In this document: one piece after another, positions 11,276 to 21,838 of the stretch
Numbering within the stretch: position 1 is the stretch's first letter
How the letters are laid out: every line of letters begins with the position of its first letter
Assembly: GCA_965153355.1 (NCBI GenBank)
Contig: OZ231127.1
Coordinates: 74,586,001-74,650,000 of the forward strand
Length of the DNA: 64,000 bases
Reading direction: 5' to 3'
Origin: Flaccisagitta enflata
Lineage: Eukaryota; Chaetognatha; Sagittoidea; Aphragmophora
The notes under the pieces: generated by a model
Databases searched by the model: none
Seen by the model: the letters and a program-made list of their open reading frames with translations, nothing else
Told to the model about the DNA's origin: nothing
Translations under genes and position numbers: made by a program

Positions 11276-12608
11276 TCAAAAAATAGATTATCTGATCATT
11301 TCTCAGCTTTTAATCAGTTATCATCAATCCGATGTGATGTACAAAAAATTTCATCCTACTGCGCAAATGCTAAGTTGTTCAAAAATTGTATTATCATCAA
11401 ATTTTGATCCTTCGAATTTTTTTTGCTATTTCATGGCAAAATCTCAGTATGCCTATTATCTTTTTTTAAAACTCTATAAATTCTCAAAGTTAATCACTTT
11501 TCAGGTTTCTATCTAATAGAGGACTACTTGAAGGACATACGCTCCAAATTTCATGCCACTGTGACACCCCAATCCCCCATAATGACACTTTTCTTCAAGC
11601 GTGATTATTCCGCACACCCCCCCAGCTCTTCTGTCACGCTCATGTCACGCTTTAAGTCTGTCACTGTCACGCCATTGTGAAACTGATGATGGAAATTTGG
11701 ATAATACGATGAGAAAGAGCATGAAATTTTGTATTTACACTGAAAATTTCAGGTCTTAACTCCCAGGCATTCAGCCATAATGAAATTTTCAATGTGATTG
11801 GTCAGTAAATTGTTGCAGAATAATCACGCTTCAAGATGAATCTTCGTAGTTAATTCTTTGTTATTGGCGCATGTATGCACTTACAGCAAAATGGTAAACC
11901 AAAAAAATCATGAAATGCCCATATCTTGGAAACCCTTTGAGAGAGACGAAAGATTTTTTGCATGGATCAATACTGTACTGGAACTATTACGAACAGAGCA
12001 TTTGGTGCATCTGGGACACATCTAACCAACCCAACCGGCCCAACCAGCCTACCACCCAAAAATTTTTAAAAATGGCATAACTTCTAAAATATTTGTCCGA
12101 TTTGGCTGAAATTTTGCACAGTGGTTCTTTCAGAGAATGCCTACTTAAATTGACCGTTGCCAAAAGATTCAGTAAATTTTTGCCAACTGGCCCAACCAGC
12201 CAAAAAAGCTGCTTATAGAGAATTAAAAAAAAAATGAAATCTCAATTTTTTTCAGCAGAATCAGGTCTGATTGAATCAGATGTGATTTAGTAAAATATTC
12301 CCATTTTTTTGGTTTTGCTGACTTTAACAACTCAGTGTTTGCTTATTTTCGATCATTAATTGTTGCATTTTAGCCTAATTTATATGAAAATCAAGGATCA
12401 GTAATAAAATTCAGTTTTAGAACCATGTTTATATTGACATAAGCTATCTGATTATGAATGTTTTTGTCAAATTTTCTCAATTTTGAAATTGACCTATTTG
12501 GCCATCTCTCAAAAAGGAGATTATAGAAACAGCCAGTATCTCTTATTCTTCTCTCCAAAATCTTGGCTTTTTTCGGTCAAATTGATCATCTTATTTCTTT
12601 TTTTTTTT
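11276..12608. other. Intron stretch without genes
   Basis: AT-rich. At 12000-12210 a CCAACCGGCCCAACCAGCC block with a TGGCATAACTT...GATTTGGCTGAAATTTTG segment is a diverged relative of the 4435-5165 tandem repeat. Nothing else is supported. Confidence 0.55.
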
Positions 12609-12890
12609 AGTCGCGTGCTACGCGACTCTATAAGCCACTTTTTGGTCCGTCGGTCCGTCGGTCAGTCGGTCGGTCGGTTGGTTGGTCGGTCGGTCAGTCT
12701 GTAACAAAGTTGTTTTAATGGCCTTTTATTGCGTTTTTTATGACTCTGAATAGTGGAGAAGATACTTGAAGTAGTAAACAGCTATTTCAAATGTCTTTTT
12801 GAAAATCAAGTTTGTCTGTCTGTCTGCCTGACTTTTTTTGAAAGTGCCGACGCACGCGACTTAGGTCTAATGACCTTGTTTTTTTTTCTG
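12609..12890 (-). mobile_element. HINE-like element
   Basis: Minus-strand copy of the hairpin family: AGTCGCGTGCTACGCGACT at the left end, a (GGTCSGTC)n central array, and the complement of AAGTCGCGTGCGTCGG plus AACAAGGTCATTA at the right end. Confidence 0.7.
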
Positions 12891-13104
12891 TTTTATTGCA
12901 CGTCAAGAAGAGAAGTCATACAAATTGGCAAATAGATTATGCATAAAGGGAACGACCAACCCAAGGCAATGGCCATGGCCGCCTACAGTTTGCCAAATGC
13001 GACCGAAAACCAAAATTTGACATTCAAAAAAACCTTTGTGACCAACGGACAAACCGGCCGACAAACCGACAGACAGTCCAAAAATTAGCGTGATTTAAAA
13101 ATAC

Positions 13105-13315
13105 CTTGGACTGAGTAGGAGTCAGAATTGGTACCGTTGTCGGCCGTAGGGTCAGCTGCCGTCAACGCCGCAACTGCCGCGGCCGCCGAAGCTGATGCTG
13201 CCGCCGACGCGTCTGCGACCGACTCGGGGATTTGATGGAGACCGGGATATGGATGAATGGCACAAACGATGAGTTCGAGGGAAATGCGGTAAAGGCGATG
13301 CCACGTCAGCGCCAC
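13105..13315 (-). CDS. SK channel exon: S3 and S3-S4 loop
   Basis: This exon is 211 bp, phase 0 in and 1 out. The acceptor is CATTCCTACAG; the donor is GTATTT. It encodes VALTWHRLYRISLELIVCAI followed by HPYPG, matching the SK S3 segment ([25 protein letters not shown]). After that the extracellular S3-S4 loop is replaced by an Ala-rich, low-complexity stretch (ADASAAASASAAAAVAALTA) and an Asp/Asn/Ser tail with no counterpart I know in other SK channels. In vertebrate channels this loop contributes to apamin sensitivity. Confidence 0.9.
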
Positions 13316-13327
13316 CTGTAGGAATGA

Positions 13328-13544
13328 GGATGAATGAATGAATGAATGAATGAATGAATGAATGAAAGAATGAATGAATGAATGAATGAATGAATGAATG
13401 AATGAATGAATGAAATAATGATTGAAGAAATGAATAAATGAATGAATAAATGAATAAATGAGTGAATGCATGAAAGCATGAGTGAGTGAGTGAGTGAGTG
13501 AGTGAGTGAGTGAGTGAGTGAGTGAGTGAGTGAGTGAGTGAGTG
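13328..13544. repeat. (GAAT)n then (GAGT)n microsatellites
   Basis: GAAT units (13328-13465) pass into GAGT units that end exactly at the BEL LTR. The GAGT array resumes after the other LTR at 25561, so it was the insertion target. Confidence 0.97.
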
Positions 13545-14044
13545 TATTTCAGCGTAGCTAAACTTGAATTAGATATAGCTAGGCGTTACGCGATGTGAAT
13601 GAAAACCACCAGTTCCATATGACAAAGAGACAATCTTTAATGATACGATAAAAGACGACGGGATACGAGTGGACACGTCAAAAGCTGTAAAAGAGACAGT
13701 TAAAACCATTAGTACATTGGCAAAAGGCGACTTAAGGATATACGACATAACTCAAGGATTAGGCAATAAAACTCAAGGACGACTCAAGGACGACTATTAC
13801 CTACGGTCCGACTTGACAAAACTTCGAAGAACTAAGGTGAGGCATCGCTTTTAAAAGAGACGAAACTACAAAGAAATAAGTGGTGACCAATCACGAGACA
13901 GATCACACCTGCATGGACTAATCACGAGACAAATCACGCACAACACTCTGCTATGACAAATCACGACGCAGAACGCAATGTAACTTGCAAAAGCGCACAA
14001 AATGATAAACGACAGGATGAGCACAAACTAGAAAATATACGATA
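13545..14044 (-). repeat. BEL 3' LTR
   Basis: A 500-bp direct repeat of 25061-25560. On the minus strand it begins TATCGTATATTTTC, right after the GGTGGGGG polypurine tract, and ends CTACGCTGAAATA. It contains repeated TCACGAGACA and TCACG words. Confidence 0.95.
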
Positions 14045-14354
14045 CCCCCACCTTAGAATGTTAGATAATCAACTAGATAACTTCTAAAATAGACAAAGGT
14101 AAAAATCATTAAAATGATAAAACAATAAAACCGACGCGAAACAATCAATGAATGCTACAATAATTTTTGTTTGATTTTCTCTATCGCTAAAAATAATATT
14201 TCTTGGGTTTTCTGGATAAAAGACTAAATCAACTACATATCACATGACAAAGGAGTTATTCCTAGACAATACATAGACTGATAAAAATGACAGTCAACGA
14301 CACAATGAATCGAAACTTGCGCAGGAATGGCGACAAAGTTGAAGCAAAGCAAAG

Positions 14355-16664
14355 TCAGTCATTGCCCCCACCATCAACAACTATCTCCTCCACCTTCTCG
14401 TCATCACCTTCACGTTCCAGGAGAATGATCTTCCAAATGTCCCGTTCAAGCGACCGATTGGACGACGTGCGCAGAGCGACACGCCTGACGATACCATCAT
14501 CGCTAGGGAAAGCATCTGTCACCAGGGCAAGGGGCCAGCTCTCTCGCGGATGGTTTTCATCCACGAGCAGAACCAGATCACCCCTTTGGATGTTGCGATG
14601 ACGAGTTAGCCACTTTGAATGTTGTTGAAGGCTGGCAACATATTTGGTCCGCCAACGTTGCCAAAACATATCGAGAAGAGGACGAAGAGAATCCATCGAG
14701 CGGCGCAGCTCAGATCCAGTGAGTGGCACAGCCGGAAGGACATCAGACGAATGGATGAAAGTCGCTATCGCCGGGCTAAGGAAATGAGCCGGCGTCAGCG
14801 GACGGCAATCCGAAGCATCGGCGGAATACCGAGTCAACGGACGCCGATTGACGATACCAGCAGCGACTTGCACAAGCGTGCGAAACCGCTCATACTCCAC
14901 ATCACCATGGCTGAGGCCGGCGATGGTCTTCTTGACAACACCGACGAGACGCTCCCACGCACCACCTTGATGCGGAGCATGAGGAGGGATAAAATGCCAG
15001 TCAATGCCAAGCGGCGCAGAGGGTTGCTGCGACGCGTTCTTCCACTCGGCTAGCATCTTCTGGAGCAAATTGTTAGCCCCGACAAGATTGGTCCCACAGT
15101 CGCTGTGAAGACGCTTGAGAGACGGATGAAAGGAATGAAAGCGTTGTAAGACATCAATGAAAGTCTCGGCCTCAATGTCTTTGACGATATCCATAAACAC
15201 AGCTCTGACGCGCATACAACAGAAGAGAACGACCCACACTTTCTTCCCATAGCGGCCAGACTTAACTGTGATTGGCCCAAAAAGATCCACTGCAGAGTCT
15301 TCAAAGGGCGGAGCAATGTCCAAGCGATATGATGGCAAGGGCGCCATCTGCTGTTGCTCCGGTTGACGATGGCGACGGCGGCAATCCAGACACCGCCAGA
15401 GGACCTTCTTCACCGCTTGGCGCCCCTTGAGGATCCAAAACCGACGACGAAGCTCCGAGAGTACATATTCGACACCAGCGTGACCGTAGACAACATGGGT
15501 AGAGTAAATGAGATGGTTGACCAAAGGATCAGATGGATGCAGAATGATGGGATGCTTAATATCCCATGACTCATCACTTGAGCTCAATCTGCCTCCAACA
15601 TGTAAGAATCCATAATTGTCGACAAATGGACTCAACTGACGTAATGACGAAGCTGACCTGTTTAAAACCCTCTTGACATTGGGATCTTGCTTGGTGGCGA
15701 GAGCGTCGATTTCTGGCCCAAAATGGCGGCATTGACCATCCTTGATTAGTTTCACTTCAGCATTGCGCATCTCGGCTGCACTAGGTGAGGAGGTAAGAGC
15801 ATGATTAATCCTTGGAAGGGAGGGTGGTTTACCCACAAAGCGCAAAACATAACTGACGATACGCTTAATAGAATCATAATTGCTTTTTTTGCGCAACAAA
15901 TTTTCCATGAATGACTGGCTACTTCCCTGGGCTTGAGGGGTTTCCTTGACGGCTGCTGCCCCCACCGTGGCATCTTCAGGGATAGGATGGGACGGCCACT
16001 CATCTTCAGGACGCTCGATGTAGCCAGGACCCTCGAAGAACAACTTCCAGGACTCTGCATCATCAGGCATGGCGCCACGCGAAACCACATCTGCGGGGTT
16101 CAATGCGGTGGGAACCCATCGCCACTGCTTAGGAGGAGAATCTGGGATGGTTAGACGGATGCGGCTGAGGCGGTTTGCCACAAATACTGGATGCTTTGCC
16201 TCCAAATTTTGAATCCAAAAATAGACAGTTGTGGAATCTGTATGATAGACTTCCCTGGTGATTGTGACGTCAATATCTTCCCGGATCTGCGTGGCCAACT
16301 CCACACCAATGACTGCTGCTTGGAGTTCCAGGCGGGGGATGCTGCCATTGACGTCCACATTCGATTCCTTGACTGGAGAAACTCGTGACCTGGCTGAAAT
16401 CCAAACAACTTTCAGAGTATCGTTAATGACAAAGAAACCAACGGCGCCATAACCAATAGTAGAGGCGTTGGTAAAAATATGCAAAGTGACAGTTTGCCCA
16501 AAATAAGTTAAACCAAATGAGCGCTGAATCACCAAATTTTGGAGAAGTTCCTTTTGATCAAACCACTGATCCAGCTCTTGATTCATATCTTCAGGGATGG
16601 GGTCTTCCCAATCAAGCTTCAGTGCACATAGACGCTGGTTAAATTTTTTTGCCAAATAGGACAT
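14355..16664 (-). CDS. BEL pol, part 2: RNase H and integrase
   Basis: A 769-codon frame holding the C-terminal half of the BEL polyprotein. Near the start come the end of the RT connection (LDWEDPIP) and an RNase H-like domain with RLELQAAV, HTDSTTVYFWIQN and NPADVVSRG. The first catalytic Asp of RNase H is Asn here (FTNAS instead of the usual FxDAS). Then come the integrase zinc finger (H-x4-H, CLDC), the DDE core (DLFGP, HSDCGTN, GGAWERLVG) and the BEL-type C-terminal domain (RGDLVLLVDENHPRESWPLA). The frame overlaps the upstream pol frame by 26 bp at an A7 run, one base out of phase. Apart from the Asn and this shift the region looks intact. Confidence 0.92.
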   Translation of the reverse strand: MSYLAKKFNQRLCALKLDWEDPIPEDMNQELDQWFDQKELLQNLVIQRSFGLTYFGQTVTLHIFTNASTIGYGAVGFFVINDTLKVVWISARSRVSPVKESNVDVNGSIPRLELQAAVIGVELATQIREDIDVTITREVYHTDSTTVYFWIQNLEAKHPVFVANRLSRIRLTIPDSPPKQWRWVPTALNPADVVSRGAMPDDAESWKLFFEGPGYIERPEDEWPSHPIPEDATVGAAAVKETPQAQGSSQSFMENLLRKKSNYDSIKRIVSYVLRFVGKPPSLPRINHALTSSPSAAEMRNAEVKLIKDGQCRHFGPEIDALATKQDPNVKRVLNRSASSLRQLSPFVDNYGFLHVGGRLSSSDESWDIKHPIILHPSDPLVNHLIYSTHVVYGHAGVEYVLSELRRRFWILKGRQAVKKVLWRCLDCRRRHRQPEQQQMAPLPSYRLDIAPPFEDSAVDLFGPITVKSGRYGKKVWVVLFCCMRVRAVFMDIVKDIEAETFIDVLQRFHSFHPSLKRLHSDCGTNLVGANNLLQKMLAEWKNASQQPSAPLGIDWHFIPPHAPHQGGAWERLVGVVKKTIAGLSHGDVEYERFRTLVQVAAGIVNRRPLTRYSADASDCRPLTPAHFLSPAIATFIHSSDVLPAVPLTGSELRRSMDSLRPLLDMFWQRWRTKYVASLQQHSKWLTRHRNIQRGDLVLLVDENHPRESWPLALVTDAFPSDDGIVRRVALRTSSNRSLERDIWKIILLEREGDDEKVEEIVVDGGGND

Positions 16665-17586
16665 AGGGGCTTACTTGTCCTAGGGGGTCAAAGAAACTCA
16701 TGACAACAGAGAGTACCTTCTTGCGGGTCCATACACCCCCACCACTTTTCGGTGGGATCTTCAAACAAAAAGTATCCTCCTCCGGATTGTAACACACTCC
16801 AAGCACAGACGTTTCCGGGAGGTTACCGGCAGGGTCCTTAAAGCCTTCGGCCCTGAGGTCAGATGGGAGAGATTCAAGAACGGCTCGAGAATTTGAAATG
16901 AACTTTGTCAGAGGAAATCCGCCTTTGGCACATAATTTGATTAATCCATCAACTAATGAAATCAAACTTTCCTGAGATGGGGACGACGTTGGGACATCAT
17001 CCACATATGCTCGACGGATGGCATCAATAACTTCTTGCCGGAATGCGCCACCATGATCATAGGCGTTGCGTCGCAAGGCAAATGACGAAATGGAATAAGA
17101 GCAGCCTGCTCCAAAGATATTGCGTAACATCCGAATGCACTCCAACTTGTCCTCATCTCCAGGCACCCATCGGAAGAAACGAAGCAGATCCCTGTGTTCT
17201 GGAGGAACTAGAACCTGATGAAAGTAGGCACGGATATCACTGGCGGCGAAGAAGTTGAATCGTCTTGAATTCTGAATAGCGCTAAAAATGGTCACGACGG
17301 AACTTTCACCAGTTAGTAACATGGAATTGAGACTAACGCCACAAGAAGTAGCAGCGCCATCTAAACAAAACCGCCATTTACCTTTGCGCTCACTTAAGAC
17401 TGCAGGTAAATACCATACCAAATCTGATGGCGGAGCCAGATAGGGGAGGATTTCTGCCCAACCTTCTTCTAGCAATTTCTCGATTGAATCTTCCACCAAC
17501 TTCTTTAGATGAGGAGTCTTCCCTAAACATTGCACCATCTTGCGAGTGCGCTGACGAGCGGTAGCCTCAGCAGTACGTTTTTTCAA
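16639..17586 (-). CDS. BEL pol, part 1: reverse transcriptase
   Basis: This frame encodes the reverse transcriptase: SDLVWYLPAVLSERKGKWRF, FCLDGAATSCGVSLNSMLLTG, the first catalytic Asp in SDIRAYFHQVLVP, and the YVDD box in RRAYVDDVPTSS. It ends SFFDPLGQVSPYVLFGKKI then stop. The first few codons (17574-17586) belong to the inserted foldback transposon; real BEL sequence begins at the CTCAGCAG target copy at 17566-17573. The next domain continues one base out of frame after an A7 run at about 16642-16648. A single-base homopolymer indel is the simplest cause; a programmed shift is possible but not the usual BEL strategy. Confidence 0.93.
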   Translation of the reverse strand: MKKRTAEATARQRTRKMVQCLGKTPHLKKLVEDSIEKLLEEGWAEILPYLAPPSDLVWYLPAVLSERKGKWRFCLDGAATSCGVSLNSMLLTGESSVVTIFSAIQNSRRFNFFAASDIRAYFHQVLVPPEHRDLLRFFRWVPGDEDKLECIRMLRNIFGAGCSYSISSFALRRNAYDHGGAFRQEVIDAIRRAYVDDVPTSSPSQESLISLVDGLIKLCAKGGFPLTKFISNSRAVLESLPSDLRAEGFKDPAGNLPETSVLGVCYNPEEDTFCLKIPPKSGGGVWTRKKVLSVVMSFFDPLGQVSPYVLFGKKI

Positions 17587-18686
17587 GCACTGTCATACTT
17601 GGATATTACAACTGGTCAGCCTTTTTTCTTTTGATACATGATGTACTGAGCCTAAAACACAAATTTCATCATCTTAGCTTGTTGAAACCCTTCGCCGAAA
17701 TCCATTTATCTATCACTACTCCAAGTTGGTTGTGGTGAAAGTGTTGAAATTTGGTCACTTTAGGCTCAAAATCGGGCCACTTTGGTTCTGAAATTTGACC
17801 CTAAATCCATGAGATTATGAAACTAGAGCTCAAGAGCTAACCAGTGGTGCAATCCGCATGTTGCTATTGTTTTTTGTTCAGATTTGAGAGCTTTTCAAAG
17901 ATGGTAGGGTATGAGGGTTTTTTTAACCAGATGGATTTGGTGGTCAATTTTGACATTTTTTACAATTTTTGATATATCTCGGCTTTGGATAGACAAATTT
18001 AGATGAAATTGGTGACCAAATTGAAGAGTTTTTGATGCTCTAATTGAATCTGGTAAAATTTTTGATCAATATGACCTTCAAAATCTATGGGAGACTCTAG
18101 AAGCAAGTGCTAAAATGTGAATTTTCTCGCCATTTTGGCTACTTTGGTCAAAAAATTTAGGCACTTCCGAGATAGAAAAAGACAAAAAATCCATGAGCAA
18201 ATTAAACTACAATGCAAGATGTAATCAATGGTGCAATCGCCATGTCGATATGTTAAAGCATATAGATTTGTCAGAGCTTAAAAGATTAGTGGGTATGACA
18301 AAATATCATTTTTTGGTAATTTTGGTCATTTTGGGCTCAAACTTGGGCCACTTCACTTTATAAATTTGACCCAAAATCCACAAGATTATAAAACTTGAGC
18401 TCATGAGCTAACCAGTGGTGCAATCCGCAAGTTGCTATCGTTTTTTGTTAAGATTTGAGAGCATTTCAAAGATGGAAGGGTATGAGTGTTTTTTACCACA
18501 TGAATATGGTGGTCAATTTTGACGTTTTTTACAATTTTTGATATATCTCCGCTTTGGATGGATAAATTTAGATGAAATTGGTGACCAAATTGAAAAGTTT
18601 TTGATGCTCTAGCTGAATCTGTCAATATTTTCGATCAATATGACCCTCAAATTTTGGGAGACTCTAGAAGCAGGTGCTAAGAGGTC

Positions 18687-19230
18687 GCCCAAGGGCAAGA
18701 TGTGGCCTGCTTTGCATGATTGTGAAATAGAGTGAGAGGAAGCAGGGCAGCGGCCCCGAATGGAACAAAGTCCTGTAGAATACAGGGGGACTTTTGTTCG
18801 TCCGTCCGTCTGTCCATCTGTCCATCTGTCCATCCATCCGCCCCCCAGGCCCTCTCAGGTCTGAAATCTGCCCTCTCAGGCCTAAAATCAGCCCTCTCAG
18901 GCCCTGAAACCTGTCCTCTCAGGCCTCGAATCTGAGCAGGCAGATGTCAGGCCTTAGAGGGCAGATTCAAGGCCTGAGAGGGCAGATTCAAGGCCTGGGA
19001 GGACAGATTTCAGGGCCTGAGAGGGCATATTTCTGGCCTGAGAGGGCAGATTCAAGGCCTGAGAGGACCAATTTCAGGGCCTGGGAGGGCAGATCTCAGG
19101 CCTAAGAGGGCAGATTTCAGACCTGAGAGGGCCTGGGGGACAAACGGAAGGACGAACAGACGAACAAACGGACACACACAATAGTCCCCCTGTGTTCTAC
19201 AGGACTTCGTCCCATTTGGGGCCGCTGCCC
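18687..19230 (+). mobile_element. GGGCAGCGGCCCC foldback element, type C, nested
   Basis: Head GTCGCCCAAGGGCAAGATGT, left arm GGGCAGCGGCCCCGAATGG with GTCCTGTAGAATACAGGGGG, then a minisatellite of CTCAGGCCTGAAATCTGCCCT units that switches orientation in mid-element, and the inverted right arm ending GGGGCCGCTGCCC. It is closely similar to 52169-52668. Confidence 0.82.
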
Positions 19231-19351
19231 AAAAAGTGAATTTTTTTATAGATTTGGCAGAGCTTCCAAGATCAGTGGGTATGATGAATTAACATTTTTT
19301 GGTATTTAGGTCATTTTGGGCTCAGAATCAGGCCACTTGGCTTTACAGAGA

Positions 19352-19745
19352 AAAGGTTAATATAAGGTGTGAACCCCCTGAAAACTGTAGCACCCCCACC
19401 TACAGCTCTAACCAATTAAATCATGAACACTCAAAAGGTGAAGGCAGAATATTCATATCAATACAAGTGGCGTCACCAAAGCAATTTTTTAATTTTGCTT
19501 TTTAAGTCAAGATATAGCTTAATAAAACATTAAAATTAACTATTATTTAAAGTTTATAAAATCAAGAATTTTACACGATAATTTGAGACTGGAATGGAAA
19601 TTGCAAAATCGCTCTGGTGGCGCCACTTGTACAGTCATGAATTTTAATTAGCAATATTGAATTTATTATATATCGCTATAGTTTGATCTGTAAGGGGGGT
19701 GCTACAGTTTTAGGGGGTTCACATCTTATATTTCTCCTTCCTCTG
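19352..19745. mobile_element. Nested ~390-bp MITE
   Basis: Terminal inverted repeats of about 50 bp: ACAGAGAAAAGGTTAATATA...GTGTGAACCCCCTGAAAACT against ...AGTTTTAGGGGGTTCACATC...CTCTGT, with TA at both boundaries. Tc1/mariner-type size and target are suggested. A related end is at about 40915-40970. Confidence 0.75.
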
Positions 19746-20143
19746 TAGATACTTTACCCAAATTCTATGAGATTGTAAGACTAGAGCTCAAGAGCTAACC
19801 AATGGTACAATCCCCATGCTGCTATCATTTTTTCTTAAAATTTAAAAGCATTTCAAAGATAGAAGAGTATGATGGTTTTTTTACTGGATAAATTTGGTAG
19901 TCAATTTTGACATTTTTTACAATTTCCGCTTTGGATGGACCAATATGAATGAAATTGGTGACACAATTGAAGATTTTTTTATTATCTTTTTGATTCTGGT
20001 AAATTTTTTTATCAATATGACCCTCAAAATTTTGGGGGGACTCATGAAGCAGGTGAAAATAAGTCAACTTTGGTAACAAATTTTGGGCGTCCAACCCCCA
20101 TCCACGCTCCTTCCCCCACCTCCACACAAAAAACAGCATAGGA

Positions 20144-20400
20144 AATGTTTAATAGTTGCGGACAAGTAACTCTGTAAGAGGCTTTGTCCATCCGTCCGTC
20201 CATCCGTCCGTCGGTCCGTCCGTCCGTTGGTCCATAACCCATGAGTCGAAAAATTGAATAACTAGCGTTTTAGATGTTTTTTTCAGTGAGTTGGTGGTGG
20301 GGGGGGGCATGGGGTGTGGATGGAGGTTGGATGCCCCTGTCCACCCGTCCGCAATGGTATTGTGACCCCGCGTCACTTGTTTACTTGTGCAATCAGACTG
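20144..20400. mobile_element. Nested HINE-like element (GTTGCGGAC type)
   Basis: AGTTGCGGACAAGTAACTCT at one end, a (GTCCGTCC)n array, and GTCCGCAATGG near the other, sitting in the right half of the foldback transposon. Confidence 0.55.
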
Positions 20401-21838
20401 ATGGATGGACCTACAGAAGGACCAATGGTTGAACCAGTGGTTGGCCCGACGGATGGACGTACAAAGTCCCAGAAATAGTGAAAAATGTCAAAATTGACTA
20501 CCAAATACATCCGGTAAAAAAATCATCATACCCTTCAATCTTTAAAATACTTTTAAATTTCAACAAAAAATGATAGCAACAAGCGGATTGTACCATTGGT
20601 TAGCTCTTGAGCTATAGTCTTATAATCTCATAGAATTTGGGTCAAGTTTCTAAAGCCAAGTGGCCCGATTTTGAGCCCAAGATAACCAAAATACCAAAAA
20701 ATGTTAATTCATCATACCTACTGACCTTTAAAGCTCTGCCAAATCTGTATGCTTTAACATATTGACATGCTGATTGTACCACTGGTAAGATCTTGAGCTA
20801 TAGTTTCGTTTGCTAATAGATTTTTTGTCTTTTCCTATCTTGGTAGTGCCAAAATCTTTCGACCAAAGTAGCCAAAATGGCGAAAAAATTCACTTTTTAG
20901 CACCTGCTTCTGGAGTCTCCCAAAAATTTTGAGGGTCATATCGATCAAAAATTTTGCCAGATTCAGTTAGAAAATCAAAAACTCTTCAATTTGGTCACCA
21001 ATTTCATCCAAATTCGTCCATCCAAAGCGGAGATATATCAAAAATTGTAAAAAACGTCAAAATTGACCACCAAATTCATGTGGTAAAAAAAAACCCTCAT
21101 ACCCTTTCATCTTTGAAATGCTCTCATATCTTAACAAAAACGATCGCAACTTGCAGATTGCACCATTGATTAGCTCTTGAGCTCTAGTTTTATAATCTCA
21201 TGAGTTTTGGGTCAAATTTACAAAGCAAAGTGGCCCGATTTTGAGCTCAAAATGACCAAACTTACCAAAAAATGACATTTCATCATACCCACTGATCTTT
21301 GAAGCTCTGCCAAATCTAAATGCTTTTACATATTGACATGGCAATTGCACCATTGGTTAGATCTTGAACTGTAGTTTAATTTGCCCATGGATTTTTTGTC
21401 TTTTTCTATCTCGGAAGTGCCCGAATCTTTTTACCTAAGTAGCCAAATTGCGAAAAAATTCACATTTTAGCACCTGCTTCTAGAGTCTCCCATAGATTTT
21501 GAGGGTCATATCCATCAAAAATTTTGATAGATTCAGTTAGAGCATCAAAAAATCTTCAATTTGGTCAGCAATTTCATCTAAATTTGTCAATTCAAAGCAG
21601 AGATATATAAAAAACTGAAAAAATGTCAAGAAAGGGCACCAAATTCACTGATAAAATAACCTTCACACCCTTCCATCTTTGAAGAGCTCTCAAATCTTAA
21701 CAAAAAATGATAGCAATATGCGGATTGCACCACTGGCTAGCTCTTGAGCTCTAGTTTCATAACCTCATGGATTTCAGGTCAAATTTCAAAAGCGAACCGG
21801 CCCCATTTTGAGCCCAAAGTGACAGAATTTCAACATTT

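Noticed and set aside
14287-15053. Plus-strand ORFs across the BEL pol region
   Set aside because: Shadows of the minus-strand integrase and RNase H frame.
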